The notes beneath the pieces are model-generated. The model was not told the DNA's origin. It ran no database searches and saw only the letters and a program-made list of their open reading frames with translations. A DNA stretch of 64,000 bases, from contig JANPWX010000098.1 in assembly GCA_024734555.1 (NCBI GenBank), positions 555,668-619,667 of the forward strand, in the 5' to 3' direction. A program made the translations under genes and the position numbers. The stretch's first letter is position 1; every line of letters begins with the position of its first letter. This document shows, in pieces, positions 1-12,919 of the stretch. The DNA is from Trochalopteron elliotii. Its lineage: Eukaryota; Chordata; Aves; Passeriformes; Leiothrichidae.

Positions 1-2269
1 TCATCTACTTGCAGACCCAGATCACTGGACCTCCAGGTTCAATATGTTTTGGATTTAGCTACACCTAAGCCAATAAACTTATAAACCAAACCAAACTTCA
101 GCCTCTAGTGCATGTCAAAGGAATAAAGAAATGCAGTGTTTCCTTGTGGGCAGGATTTCTGACAAGATTGGGTTGCTGTGAGTAATGATAGCACTGTACG
201 CATTTAAGGAACAGTAAATTGAAATTTATTGTCATATCCATTTCTAAAAGTGAATTTTTAATACCAGTAGAGCTAAAATGCAAACAAGCAATTTAGATGA
301 AGATTCATCCTTCAGAGCATTGCGCTTATTTTTGTTGGCATATCATATAAAGATATTTAAGAGGTACTCCATAGTGAGATTTGAAAATAGAGAAAGTTAT
401 AGAAGAGAAAAAAGAGGAGGTTTTGGCATAGACGAAAGACTGTAGGAGCAGTTAACTAAGTCATTTATTTGTGGCCACAAGAGGCTGTGGACATGAACTA
501 ACACTAAAAATTAAGATACAGAAGACAACATAATGCTTAGAGCACAATGGTACAAGGTAATGGAGAGCAGCAGCTACTGCCATGCAAAGAGGTGAAGAAG
601 TCTGATGTCTGTTTGTAGGGGCTGTCACACAGTGTTAACCCACCCTCTTACCCTCCTGTTTGGGATGCATAAAAACAAAATTTCAGCAGCACCTTGCACA
701 AAACTCATAGCTTACCATGCCCATCAGCAGCCTACTAGATGTTAGCACTGGAGTGGAGATACAATGAAGTCCTTTTACTCTTGATAGGTTTCACTTGAAA
801 TCTGCATCTCAGCCACACAGAGTGTGTCATCTGAGGCCAAGTTCCCCCAGCAACCAGCTCCAAGGATGGCTGTTTGTCACCCCTGCTCTGTGTTAGCAAA
901 TGTGCTCCCCTGGGGGTCAGCTCCAACAGGAGGGTGTCCAGAGCTAACATGGGATGCTCCTGTGGGGCAAGCATTTATCATGACACTGAGAGCCCTAAGA
1001 GGGTTGGAAGATGGGGATATGGATGATTAGAGATGATTAATGGCAAATTAAAAAAGGGGTAGTATGCCCTACCCTGGTTCTAGAGAGTTTGAAAGTGAGA
1101 TCGAGTCCCTGGGAAAAGAAATTAAAAATGTAATCGCCAAACCAATGAAAGAAAGTGGGAAAAGAAATGTATTCAATATAGGTAACATTAAGGCTCCAGT
1201 TACAGTATACAGCATGGGCATGGTCTATGTGATGCTGGGCAATCACTTAAAAGAGAAAAGCTGTTCACAAAAGTTGTAAAGGAGGATATAGCATTGCAAA
1301 CAGCAAAGACACAAACATAATTTAACATTATGACTGGAGACATATGCAGGAGATTTAAGATAACTTCTGTTTATTTAGGAGTTGGTCTGTATTATTCATC
1401 CCATAAATAGCAAGATAGCTTCCAAAAATATGTTCAGGATTCTGGAAAACAAGAATTTCAAAAGAAAAAGCAAAAGTCTTTCTTCAGTCTTAACAATCTT
1501 GGCCATGTGTCTATGACAAGAATATGATAACATTATCTACCTTATGAACTCCTGAGTTCCTCCAGCATGTATCTGAATAATGTGCCCCAATTTCAGCTTT
1601 TTTTTTCTATATCCAGAAAACTTCTGCTTTAAAAAAAGAAATTAGTATGCATACTCCTTAAAGGAAAGCCTATCTGACTCATATACCTAAACCAAATAAG
1701 GCAAAACTCACTCCTTTCCCACAGGACATCTGCACTGAAAATGGTAAGTCAGTCAAAATACAGAATTATCACCTTTAGCCATTTTTCATACATTTTTCAG
1801 AAGGTTTTTTTATACTTCTGTTTTATTCCATATTTGCATAATATATGAAAATAAGCCTTTTCATGCTCTCAAACTTATTTTGCAATTTCTCATTTGTCAG
1901 CTTTTACACGAGATAAAAAATACTTTGCAGGGTATATATTTAACTTGCTTAAGAACAACGTATTTCCTTTAACAATTATGATGAATAAAATCATATCTAA
2001 TACTAGTGCAGAAAAATAATTTTAAAAATTAAATAATATGACAGAATGGATTGTCTAAGACGTTTTATAGTTTAACTCACAGTCTTGGTTTGAGACAATT
2101 TAAAGGAGAATACAGGATATGAGTTGCCTCTCTTTAAGGGTTCCAACAGTCCCTTTTCTCCAATAAGGAATACTAATACATAAAAGTGAAAAAAACCCAA
2201 CCTTGGACAGTCATCAATAATATTTGAGTTCAAAATGGCCCATCATGATGAAGAAAACAAACAAACTAG
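1..2269. other. AT-rich non-coding stretch, nothing recognised
   Basis: Only short open frames (up to about 80 codons) occur, with no domain, signal or splice pattern that I recognise. A somewhat more GC-rich patch lies at about 800-1010 but matches no repeat family I know. It is best read as intergenic or intronic DNA. Confidence 0.6.
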
Positions 2270-2880
2270 ACCCCCACTGTGTGCCCTCCAGGAGGGCGAG
2301 CCGTGTCCTGGGGTTTATCAGGCACAGCCAGCTGAGGGAGGTGATTGTCCTGATTTACTTTGCACTGGTGCCGCCACACCTCAACTCCTGTGCTCAGTTT
2401 TGGTCAAAACATCATAAAAAAGACATTAAACCATCAAGGGAGGTTTCAAAGGATGGCCAGAAAAATAGTGAAGGGCCTTGAGGAAAGCGATACAAGGGGT
2501 GGCTGAGGTCACTTGGTTTGTTCAGCCTGGAGGAGACTGAGGAGAGACCCCACTGCAGCTACAGCTTCCTTGTGAGGGGAAGGGGAGAGACAGGCACTGA
2601 TCGCTTACCTCTCTCTGGTGATCAGGGACAGGATCTGAAGGAACAATATGAAGCTGTGTCAGGGCACGTTTAGGACAGAGGGTGTTTGGGCACTGGATGG
2701 GGCTCCCCAGGGAAGTGGTCACAGCACCAGCCTGACAGAGTTCAAGAATTTGGACAATACTCTCAGGCACATGGTGTGATTTTGGGGACTGTGCTGTGCA
2801 GGGCCAGAAGTCTGACTACAAGGATCCTTGTATGTCCTTTCCAGTTCAGGATATTCTGTTACTCTACCACTCTCTGCATT
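2270..2880 (+). repeat. CR1 LINE, 5'-truncated 3' fragment
   Basis: The stretch follows the avian CR1 3' region in order. It has the block for a CATCAGG-like junction and the 'GAGGGAGGTGATTGTCCTG' block, then a decayed 'CTGGAGGAGACTGAGGAGAGACC' block. Next come 'GGCTCCCCAGGGAAGTGGTC', 'GACAGAGTTCAAGAA' and 'CTCAGGCACATGGTGTGAT', and finally the 3' tip 'TTCAGGATATTCTG'. Part of the middle (the usual 'TTGGACATTAGGAAAA' segment) is missing near 2670, so there is an internal deletion. Reading frames are broken by stops. CR1 is the dominant non-LTR retrotransposon of birds and is usually 5'-truncated, as here. The 5' boundary is approximate because similarity fades before about 2270. Confidence 0.85.
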
Positions 2881-5673
2881 GATAGTCTTTTGAAAACCAG
2901 ATGTGGAAATACACACTATAAAAGCATCATAATCCTTTAAGTGTCCAAAGCTCTGGTGCTAAATATAAAGGAAAATATTTATGTTTCAAATGAAACATAA
3001 GCAAAAGGCTGAAAGAATAATGCTCAAAATCCCCTCCCTACCTTCAACCTAAATTTTTGAGATGCTGCACCCTTATAATGCAACACTATAACTGTTCTTC
3101 AGAATATGCGTTAGTAGCAGACTGACTATATTAATCTGAACAAAATTTCTCTCAGTGAGAGGATACCAAAATCAACTTTTTAATATTTTCCTATCTAAAT
3201 ATTGAGATAATACCAATTTCTCATGGGGCTAGGCTGTTGTCTATTCCAAACCACATCTAAAAAAGGTTAATAAATTCAGTAAAAATGTCATAAATGTCTG
3301 GTTGATGTTCTTTGTTTTCCTATTTCAAAAAATTGTGGCATCCAGTCAGGAAATATAAACAGTGGCATGTGTCAGGAAAAGCATTCATACCCTGCACCTC
3401 ACAGATTTTGAATTCTCTGTTTCACCAGTGTGGTCATGCTGTTCTCTAACCCAACCATAAAGAGTGAAAGCAGTTTACATCCTTAGATCTTGAAATCTAT
3501 AGGCTTTCCTCACTCTCACTGAAACATTTAAACAGAGCCAAGCATTATGTGTGCTCCCATGTCATTTGCTTACCCAAAGTGGACTGGGGAAAATGCCTGG
3601 ATTCTTTGCCAAATTCAGGTCTTTGCTGGTGTTCCTGGATTCACTCATATGCTGGCCCAGATGAAGGCCATGCAACTACACAACCAGATGATTGCATGAA
3701 CACAAGAATGATTAGAATCCTAGATAATGCTTAGAGAGTGCTGCCAAAGAAAAGTCTTTGGGAAGAATGAAATAATTAGTCAAGACTGTACTATTAACAA
3801 CCCACATATATTTCAGCGCACAGAAACTCCTCTTTAGGTCTTTCTGTCCCCAAGTTCATCATGCAGCACTCAAGAAAAACAACAAAAAAAGCACTTGCTT
3901 CCAGATTTAGGAATTTGTGTCTTACATAAAGACATACTGCTGGATGAATGTCTAGACTCATTACATGAACTGGACACTGTTTTATAGGAAGTGGCAGCTG
4001 GTCATAACTAGCTGCTTTGAAAAGTCTCTGTTCTGTCTTTGCTCACAAGCAGCTAATATGTTACTGTAGGCAGGAACCATGCTTACATTAACGTATTAGG
4101 CAAGATACAGCGCTACCACTGGTTGCCATATTTCTGTTTGCTTATGTTGTAATAAATTACTATTTAGTTCAGGATAAAACTGAACACCAAAGCCCCTTTA
4201 TGAGTCTATCTATTTGACATTGGCAGGCAACCCTCAAGTAGCTGCACAGCATCTCCACGGAAGGATACTGGTGACCTGGAAACTCCTAGTGAAGTACCTC
4301 ATGTCAGTGTTTTCACAGTGACATTAACCAAGACAAAACAAAAGGCAGATGACTTCTTTAAAATCCAAATATAGAGTTCATGGTGAGACAAGAGTATTCA
4401 AGGAAATACTTCTTACATTAAATTTTTGCAAGTCAGAATTGGTAGCCAACTCAAATTCATTAGTCACCATTCCATTTTCCCCTTGTGCCCTGGCAGAGAT
4501 GAACCATAAAGCACTTATAATGGCACAGCCTCACTCAGCAGACTAAATGGTGAAGATATCACTCTATACAAAAAGAATTTATAGACCTCCAAGAAGGGAC
4601 AGAGGTAACATTCGTTTTCAATGTACAAACACTCAGCCAATAACAATTTCCTAAATTTCCTTTATTGAGGCAGAAATAAATAACTTTAAGGAAATATCCC
4701 CTGTGCAAAAAGAAACAATAGTCCTTTACTCTCAAATGCTGTGTGCCAAGTGACACAGAATCATTTAGCGGACCAGATCTCACTACAATTTAAAATTTGA
4801 GTTAAAGTTTCTTGAGAATTGTCAGCACTACGCATTTTTAAATGTGAAATTTTGTTCAATTTTTTTTTTAATTAATTCTGTGGCATTCATATATAGATGA
4901 CAAGTAATAGATCTTCTAAAAATGTTTCCTATTTTCTGTGCCCAGAGAATTACTTTATACTTTATTCAAATATATAAAATCATGCACCTCTCTCTCTCTT
5001 TAAAAACAAACAACAAAAACCCTAACAATAACAACAACAACAAAACCCAAGAAAGCATCAGCCTGTCACAATAAATCAGTTATTTGGTCTGAATACATCT
5101 GATGTGCTATATACACTCTACACATCACTACTAGGTGTAAAAGGTCTCATGTTTCAGGATAACCTTTTATTTTAAAGCATTTCAGTTTATATAATCAAGT
5201 TCTGTTCCTCATTTGTGACACTTCAATAAGCCCTTAAAATTACATGAGAATTTCAGTTTAATTCTTGTACATATTTCTGGAGGCTTTTGTTCAGGAGGAC
5301 TGTGGAGAAAGGCTTAAGATTTTGAGTCAGTCTTAAACCTCACGTGCAGAAAATAATGCAAAATACTGTATCTACACATTTTTCCTTTTTTAAAAAACTG
5401 CTTCCAATGAACTCTGAAAAATTGGTGCAGGTGTCTCGACCCAGGTTTTCATTTTACATATATCTACCTGCATAATAATGATCAGACCAAATTATCATAA
5501 CAAAACTACATCACATACCCCTAATACTATTCTCAGACACAGCCTAAAAAAGCCTTCAACTTGCTAAGAATGGATGCCATACTCTGCATTTCTTAGAACA
5601 GATTTCAGTGAATCTGTCTTTCCCACCTGACTCTAAACAACAACTCAGATATGTACAGGGTTTTCTTGAAAGG
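2881..5673. other. Non-coding stretch with simple repeats
   Basis: No gene or transposon was recognised. The only clear structure is low-complexity sequence around 4988-5046: a short CT run followed by AAC-type repeats. Confidence 0.6.
5024..5046. repeat. (AAC)n-like microsatellite
   Basis: Imperfect AAC/AAT triplet run, preceded by a short (CT) run at about 4988-5000. It is a simple sequence repeat with no other signal. Confidence 0.8.
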
Positions 5674-6255
5674 TGTCACGGTTTAACCCCAGCCAGCAGC
5701 CAAGCTCCACGCAGCCGGTCGCTCACTGCCCCACCAGAAGAATCAGGGAGAGAATTAGAAGGGTAAAACAGAGAAAACTCATGGGTTGAGATGAAGACAG
5801 TTTAATAGGAAAGGCAAAAGCTGCACACACAAGCAAAGCAAAGTAAGGAATTAATTTTTCTGCTTCCCACAGACATGAAAGGTATCAGCCACCTCCAGGA
5901 GGGCAGGGCTGCATCACATGTAATGGTTATTTGTGAAGACAAACATCATCACTTCGGGCATCCCCCCTTCCTCCTTCTTCCCCTCATTTTTTGTACTGAG
6001 CATTATGTCATATTTTGGAGAATATCTCCTTGGTCAGTTGGAGCCACCTCTCCAAGCTGCACCTTCTCCCAATTTTCCATACATCCCCAGTCTCCTTGCC
6101 TGAGTGACAGTGCAAAAAACCAGAAAATCTGTGTGTAGGCCAGCTCACCAATAACAAAGCACTCCTACATTATCAACCCTGTGTTCAGAACAAATATAAA
6201 ACCTAGCCCCATACTAGCCCTGGGAAGAAAATTAACTCTACCCAATATCAGTGCA
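5674..6255 (-). mobile_element. Solo LTR of an avian endogenous retrovirus
   Basis: The plus strand opens with TGTCACGGTTTAACCCCAGC and closes with ...TCAGTGCA, giving TG...CA ends. The order of blocks matches a common avian LTR that I know mainly in the opposite orientation, where it starts TGTGCTGGTTTTGG. On the minus strand an intact ATTAAA polyadenylation signal lies at 5801-5806, followed by the family's 'CTGTCTTCATCTCAACCCA' block. The element is therefore sense on minus. The TATA region (about 5985-6000) is decayed to GTACAAAAAAT. No internal gag, pol or env sequence flanks it, so it is a solo LTR left by recombination. The flanking 6-mers GAAAGG (left) and GAAGAG (right) agree at four of six positions and may be an eroded target-site duplication. 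Confidence 0.88.
5801..5806 (-). terminator. LTR polyadenylation signal ATTAAA
   Basis: TTTAAT on plus reads ATTAAA on minus, at the place where this LTR family carries its poly(A) signal. It looks intact although the promoter part of the LTR is decayed. Confidence 0.6.
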
Positions 6256-9200
6256 GAAGAGAAAGTTATTCCTCTCCACTAGACAAGATAAGATTAAACT
6301 CTGACTTCCTATAAAATATGAAGAACAAGGTCAACCTTGCAATGCAGAGCAGAGTCACGGAGCATTCTGGATCTGATAACTCTTGTCTGCAGATGAGAAA
6401 AACAGCATGGTGGCTTAAGATCTAAATTGTCTTGACTTCTCTCAGAGCAGTGAATAGTGGATGACTGAATAAAATTGTCAGAAACAGGATAAATTGCAGT
6501 GTAGGGATATAATGGGCCAGAAGTAGAACTCTTGAGTTTAGCAGCCTCTTGACATCCTGAACATTTCATGGCAAGAAAATTCACTTTATCCTGTGAAAGA
6601 GGTCTATCTACTGCCTTTTTCATTTTTAAATGCAGACATCTTTCCAATACCTCCCTGAGTTAAGACTGTTATTTTGGTCATGTTTGTAACTCTCCATTTA
6701 CACTTCATAAAATTAGTATATTCTTTTTGAGATGGGATTCAGGATTGCAAGCAAACCCCAAACCTAAAATGTGTGTTATGGATTAGTGCAGTGACAATGT
6801 GAAGCTTTTTTTGAAATTTCCTAACATTCTTTTTGCTTCTTGAATTGTTGCTTTTCCTTTAAATGTTGAGAATGTTGATGGCTTTCAAAATGTCTGATAA
6901 AAAAAGCAAAAATGTCATCATAATTTCTGCAATTAATCAGTTTGACAGGTGTTTAAAATCACCTTGAGTTCATGAAAATTGCAATCACTATAGCATGTGG
7001 ACTCTACACTGAAGGTAGACTTTAGCATTTGCACATACTCCCGAAAGATCTCAGGTAGGTTGTCATCACTTCCTGAACTATCTGTTAACATTGTGGTAAA
7101 TTACATGTTATAATCATAGTTTGCTCCCGTCTGCTCCCAAATTGGTTGCTAGTGTTTCAGGTATGATTGTTATCTTGTTTTTGAAAAGGCATAAATATTT
7201 GTGCTGGATCAACTTTTTTTGACGATAACTTTAATGGCACTTTAGTCTCGATATCCAAATGGATATCATGTTTCTTGCAAGATTCATTTTGAGCATGCTA
7301 GAAACTCTCAGCATAAAAAAGCAAAAAGGCTTCTTTACCAAGCTGAAACAGTCATTTCCTAATTATGATTTCTAAGTTGGATTGCCAACCTAGTCTAGAG
7401 ATTTCCCACAGCAGTGGAAAACACCCTTTATGGATAGGACCTAACACAGTTTCACTGAGGACAAAAGAATTTTCTCTCACCACAGCATGCTTACATTGCT
7501 AATGCATGTGAAAAAGTGCCATTGCCTGCCTCCCTACTGTATCTTCTACTTGTAACTCTTCCTACATTTCTCGTCTGTAACTGCAGTGCATGCAAAGGGT
7601 GCCTTGATGTAGGCACAGCACTGCAAACAGAGCTGTAATCATAAATGGGGTTTGTGTCTGGAAGAACAGATGATGCAGACAGCAGCTCTGTGGATGGCAC
7701 TGCACACACCACATCCACCTGGGAACGGAGCAGAATGAATATAGTATAAGGGGATCTCTGAATATTTTAGTGAAACCTGCTGAGTTTCACACTAGTGTTG
7801 TTGAAGGCCTCACAACCCCCATGCTCACTGAACAGTAGAACTGGAATGTTTTCTCATTATTCATGTAAAAGAACTGTGCAGTTGCAATAGTTCTGGAACA
7901 GTCCAAATGAAATGATGGAGTCTTTCTCTACAAACAAGTATGGAGTGGTTTGATAGTCACATATTACATTATATTTGTCTAAACTGATGATGCCAGTGAT
8001 TCCTCAAATAATTATGACTCATAAATGTACAATAATATTTGTGGTTTGTGAAGAGATTACCAATAAACAAATATAGCAACTATATCTAGTAATTAGGACG
8101 CAGTCCAAACCCATTTCCTTCTTAGATTGATTACTCCTGGCTTTGGAACCTATGAACATAAAGACTACTATTCCTACATAAATCTCTTAACCAGAACTTC
8201 TCTGTCAACTGTAAGAAAGACCTTGAGAGGAAGAAAACTTCAAAAAATTGAAATCTACACTCTTTGATGGGCACTCTGTGTCATTAGGCTGACTCATCTC
8301 TGAGAACTCTGCAAGCTCATATCGTGTATCTTCATTAATAGCTGGCACTTTCCTGTGAGTCTCCAAGGCAATCTGGACAAGAATGTCAGCAGGTGGAAAG
8401 CAGTGTAAAGGGACCGGTTGCCATTGGAGGCTTGTGCTCATGGAGTCATTACACTCAAGACTTTCATTTATTGTGCTGGAAGTGCAATAATCATATTCCT
8501 TTTCAGATGAAATGGAGCACTGTTGGATGTTGTCACCATAGTATTGTTAGAGTCCATTTTTCTTAAACAGGTATCTGTATACCTCACCTTTGTTCATATC
8601 CACACATTAATACTTATCTGCACCTTCCTGGAAAAGACTTCAGTTTAAGGCATATTGAAATTAGTTTGAAATAGATTTTATTTATAGAGATGAACATAGG
8701 TTATTATATTTTAGGCTAGGTAACCAAGTTTTGTATGGAAACTAAGCAGTTCATTGTGATTTACAAATTAGATATGTATCAACAATGATGCCTCTTCTGG
8801 AAAAATTAGAAAAGCATCTCAAAGATATGTAAAGAAGACAAATATGAGATTTGAAGTATTCCTCTAGCTTTACTCAGCTGTACTCCACAGGCCAACTTTA
8901 ACCCATTCTCTTATATGTAGTGCTAACCATTAAAGACAGGGTACAAACAAAAAAAGTTATCATAAGCTTAGAAAAAATAGCCTTCAAAGAGGGAAAATAT
9001 AGTTATTCAGCATATTAAAAAGGGGAGAGAGAGAGAAAAAGACACAGTAAGGATTTTAACATGTACAAAATATCTACAAAGAGGAAGGAAATTAACCCTC
9101 TTGCCACAGGCAGAAGAATTATAGGCTTGAATTACAGAATGTTTGATGCTTTTGAGGTGGGAAAAACCTTTGATAACAAAGATGATGAAGTCAGAGCATG

Positions 9201-10180
9201 GAAAGGGAATGTTGCAGAATATCCTGCTGATAGTTTTGTAATATCAAATAAATTAAACAAGAAGCTGGTGGCTTGGGCACCATCTGGTCAGGCTCTTACT
9301 CTAAACAGTTTTCTGTGATTTTTTACAACTTTTACATAAGTAATGAATTCCTTTTGTTATGCAAAATATTTTTTATAAAAACCCTGCTGTCAATTTCCAA
9401 ACCACATGGAAATGAGCATACTGATGTTAATGGAGCAGCACGACATCAGCAATGTTCTAAAACTCTCTTTCTAGATACAATGGCTTTAAGATAGAACCTG
9501 TTATGGTTCATCCTGATGATTAGCAGACTGGAGAAAATTTGAACCTGATGGAAATCTGCTTTCTTGACATCAGAGAATCCAGATACATGTACATTGGATC
9601 TAAAATTGGCACTGAAAGCATGATTGCTTTTCCTTTCTTAATTTTAAAGAAAATCTTTGCTAGATCCACAGAGGCAAGCCCACCCATCCATTGTTCTTAG
9701 GTTTAACCCACCCATCCACTTTCCTTTCTGATCCCATTTGTTCTATTTTAACTTTCTTATCTTCTGTACTTCCTTCTTGAATTCTAATATTTATTTAAAG
9801 CTATAAAAGCTAATAAGATCTGCCAGAAAATTAAAATTCAAAACCAGAGATTACTTCTGATTATAATGTTATCTTAATTGTAATCCGTTGGCAGGTACTA
9901 CACAGTTACCGTGTACCAGTACCACACTACCACAGTTACTTCAGTAACTGACTTTACTAAGCATAAAATAAACAAAATCAGTAAGTTCAAAATTAAAACA
10001 TTGAAAATGTTTACATTGAAGAATGAGTTACTATCAATATTTTATTAAGGTATGAAATGAACATGAATATTCTCCACTGGAATACCTTTTTATTTTTACA
10101 TACAAATAATTGGTCATACATATGCTCATGTATGTCTACATGCAATGAATGCAAAATGAATGCAACAAAATTCCAGATTA
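6256..10180. other. Non-coding stretch, nothing recognised
   Basis: About 3.9 kb of AT-rich sequence with short, unremarkable open frames. A stretch at 9131-9190 has a faint likeness to an antisense CR1 3' tip, but too weak to call. Confidence 0.6.
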
Positions 10181-10204
10181 AATTCCATTGAACTCAATGG
10201 AATT
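10181..10204. repeat. Perfect 11-bp inverted repeat (hairpin 1)
   Basis: AATTCCATTGA (10181-10191), a 2-base spacer AC, then its exact reverse complement TCAATGGAATT (10194-10204). It could form a hairpin or cruciform. Confidence 0.9.
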
Positions 10205-10206
10205 AA

Positions 10207-10243
10207 TTTTATATCCAGTTATTATTGATAACTGGATATAAAA
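10207..10243. repeat. Perfect 16-bp inverted repeat (hairpin 2)
   Basis: TTTTATATCCAGTTAT (10207-10222), a 5-base spacer, then the exact reverse complement ATAACTGGATATAAAA (10228-10243). It begins only two bases after hairpin 1. No transposon ends or target-site duplications are evident. Confidence 0.92.
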
Positions 10244-12308
10244 AAATTATAAAATATACATTCAGCAGATTTCAGTTTCATAAATGTCCTCCATCTCCTT
10301 TGGCTTTAAGACCAACAGTTCTGAGTCACACAAATAAGTTATATCCTGTTATTGTATTTGTGATGCACCATGCTTTTGGTGTGTGAATTTTTTTTTTTTT
10401 TGGATAAAAGCAAACCCATTATATTCTATATAATATGCAGAATATATAATATACTATTTTATACTATATAATATATAATATACTATTTTATACTATAATG
10501 CGCTAAGACCATGACTACAACCAGCTTTGATGACTTATCTAGAAAGCAATAATTGAGTTGTTTTTATCCTAAAGTAAACACTAGGTATTGGTATTAGTAT
10601 TAGGGCTCTTCTATCACAGACAGGAGCTACAATGTTATATTTATGACTAATAAAATTTGATAGGCACTCACCGGGCCGAAAATAAAGACTTTACTGATGT
10701 AAACCCATGAACATAAACCCATGAACAGTGAGATCCAAGTGATTTGAATTGTCCTGCAAAGATGGTTCTGAACCTCTTTTGTATACTGTCATTACAGAGA
10801 TTGTCTCTGGCAGAGACTGAACAAATAACTGAGGACCCCAACAGACACCTGCTTTCTATTCCTTGGTCAAAGAGCAATCTCTGTCATTTGCTGACAACAG
10901 ATTGCTGTTTTGAACAATAATAAACAATACCAACATCTTTTAATCTTAAATTGTGAATCTATTTTTTTCTATTATGTAATCCCTCTTTCCCCTGAATCAG
11001 CATAAATAATACACAATGCATGGCATTCCTTATGGTTTTCTGTTTCTCTCATGGTTCACCTCAGGAACTATAGGAAAATCCCATCAACAACATTGTTTGA
11101 GAATAATTAGGAAAAACAAGAATTGGATTTCCTAATGGCAACTACACCTTTTTTTGTACTGATAATTTTAGTAAATAAATATGATCACATTAAGCATGAT
11201 GTTATTCTTCTTTTTTTTGAATGTAATAGGTACACAGCTAAATTTAAAAATAATGCCATAAGAATCCCTGACAGCATTAATTGCTTTTGATCACTCTTGC
11301 ACTCCAGGGCTACACCACCCCCTCACACACAGATTAATATTCTAATATTTGTCCTTCTCAGAGCCTACTTCACAGAGGACTCGCACTGTTACTGCAGACT
11401 AATTATATACATATATTTTTCTGAATCATCAAATTAGTGTAGGACACAGTTCCAGTTTGAAAAGGGAATTGTGAATTTTTGGCCCAGATTCCACTTACAT
11501 GATCTTGAAAAGGATGGGATTTGGAGGAAAAGGACAGAAATTATATAGGGAGAAGCAGTTAGGCTCATAACATGCAAGTCATGATAGAGGAATTTTTGGA
11601 GTGTAGACTGCTCAGATGGAAAAAAAGAATACCTTGAAATACTGAGCAACTACAAGCAGATAGTACTGTAGCAACCTTGAGATAATTATTAAGACCCATG
11701 GTAATGCAGTAATGGGAAACAGATTTTATCTCTCCACACAGCTTTATCTGAAATGTCACTGTGCATCATGCAAGCCTCATGGTTAATTTTTGAAATAATT
11801 TTCATATATGTGTGTGGTGTTAAAAGCAAGAAATATGCAGACTGATATTGAGCAATTTCAAAACTTTTGGAAGAAGCACCTCAAGTGTGCATGACAAATT
11901 AAGGAACTTTCAATAAATTGTCATGGTTTTTGCAGTTACTTAGTCCACAGTAATTTCTCACTGTTGGAATTGTGCCCTTCAGTCACAGGAAAGAAGCAAC
12001 AACATATTTTATTGATAAAACTTAATTCAGTGGTAAATACTTCAATGGCAAGGTACACTTACTTACTGCATAGAAGACAGAACCAGACAAAACTGCCAAG
12101 AAGACCCTCCCATTGTTGTTCAGAAAGGACACCCTTGCTTTCTAAATGCCTTCTCAGAGAGGATTTTAAGTGTGACTGGATCTGCTCCTGGTTCCAGATT
12201 TGGTCAAGGGTTAATTCCTAAAGGATTACATATGTGTAGTCAATCCTCTAGATCACATAGCTAAGATGTCAAAGTTTAACATGCTATTAATTGACTCTGT
12301 TTTACACC
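10244..12308. other. Non-coding stretch with AT-rich repeats
   Basis: It contains a T14 run (10388-10401) and the AT-rich 29-bp duplication at 10441-10498. Otherwise no gene or transposon was recognised. Confidence 0.6.
10441..10498. repeat. 29-bp AT-rich tandem duplication (2 copies)
   Basis: A 29-base unit beginning AATATATAATATACTATTTT occurs twice head to tail, with the second copy starting at 10470. The copies are near-identical; sequence just upstream is also AT-rich and partly similar. Confidence 0.85.
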
Positions 12309-12842
12309 TGTAATGGTTTGAAAGCAAAACAAGTGAGAGGCTCCAAGTCAGAAATACAATTTAATAATAAGAAAAAAAGGCAAAATAAAATAAAATAAAT
12401 GCAATAATACAAAAGACCACTGACAGAGTCAGAATACAACCTGAGCAGGATGATGGAAGCAGTCCAGATGAGGAGGTCTTCCTGAAGCAGTGATTCAGTA
12501 GAAAGGTCTGGTAGCTCTGGTCCTCTGGGAATCCAGTGGGTAAGGGCTGACTGTACTGTCCCAAATTCCAGATTATATCCAGGTGAGAATGCTTGGCTCC
12601 TCCCCCTGGGCGGAGCATCTCACAATGGGATGATGAGTCATACAGGGGGTCCTTGATGGCCCATTAAAGAGAGATAACTCCCCAAGGGAGTTACCTATGA
12701 GTCATGCAGCAGGCATTTGATGGGCCATTAACAGAAGACACATTACCAGAAGACACATTAACAGAAGAGGGCCTGGGAGAACACTGAACAGCTCATGAAG
12801 ATGATGACCGAATACTTTGTGCATATCTTATACTACAACCCA
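12309..12842 (-). mobile_element. Solo LTR, avian ERV (TGTAATGGTTTGAAAGC family)
   Basis: The plus strand begins TGTAATGGTTTGAAAGCAAA. It carries the blocks 'GACAGAGTCAGAATACAACC', 'GGGAATCCAGTGGG' and 'CTCCTCCCCCTGGGCGGAGC' known to me from a passerine LTR. On minus, an ATTAAA signal lies at 12360-12365 and a GGATATAA box at 12573-12580, so the sense strand is minus. The minus-strand start TGGGTTGTAG at 12842 is my best guess; the junction with the next LTR makes this end uncertain by up to about 30 bases. A pentamer ACACC occurs at 12304-12308 and again at 12848-12852 and may be a target-site duplication. No internal retroviral genes are present. A three-copy 15-bp repeat lies inside at 12726-12770. 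Confidence 0.8.
12726..12770. repeat. 15-bp tandem repeat, 3 copies, inside LTR
   Basis: CATTAACAGAAGACA, CATTACCAGAAGACA and CATTAACAGAAGAGG follow each other without gaps at 12726, 12741 and 12756. They lie in the part of the minus-sense LTR upstream of its TATA-like box, where enhancer repeats are common in retroviral LTRs. Confidence 0.92.
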
Positions 12843-12896
12843 GGAGAACACCACAATGACACAGACTCCGAACTTCAGAAGGCTGAAAATGACTCC

Positions 12897-12902
12897 TTTA
12901 TT
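12897..12902 (-). terminator. LTR polyadenylation signal AATAAA
   Basis: TTTATT on plus gives AATAAA on minus, 23 bases downstream of the LTR TATA box. Confidence 0.55.
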
Positions 12903-12919
12903 TTTGGTATGTGCCTCCC

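Noticed and set aside
9131..9190. Faint antisense CR1 3' tip
   Set aside because: Only scattered words (GTGGGAAAAACCTTTGA) agree; too eroded to separate from chance.
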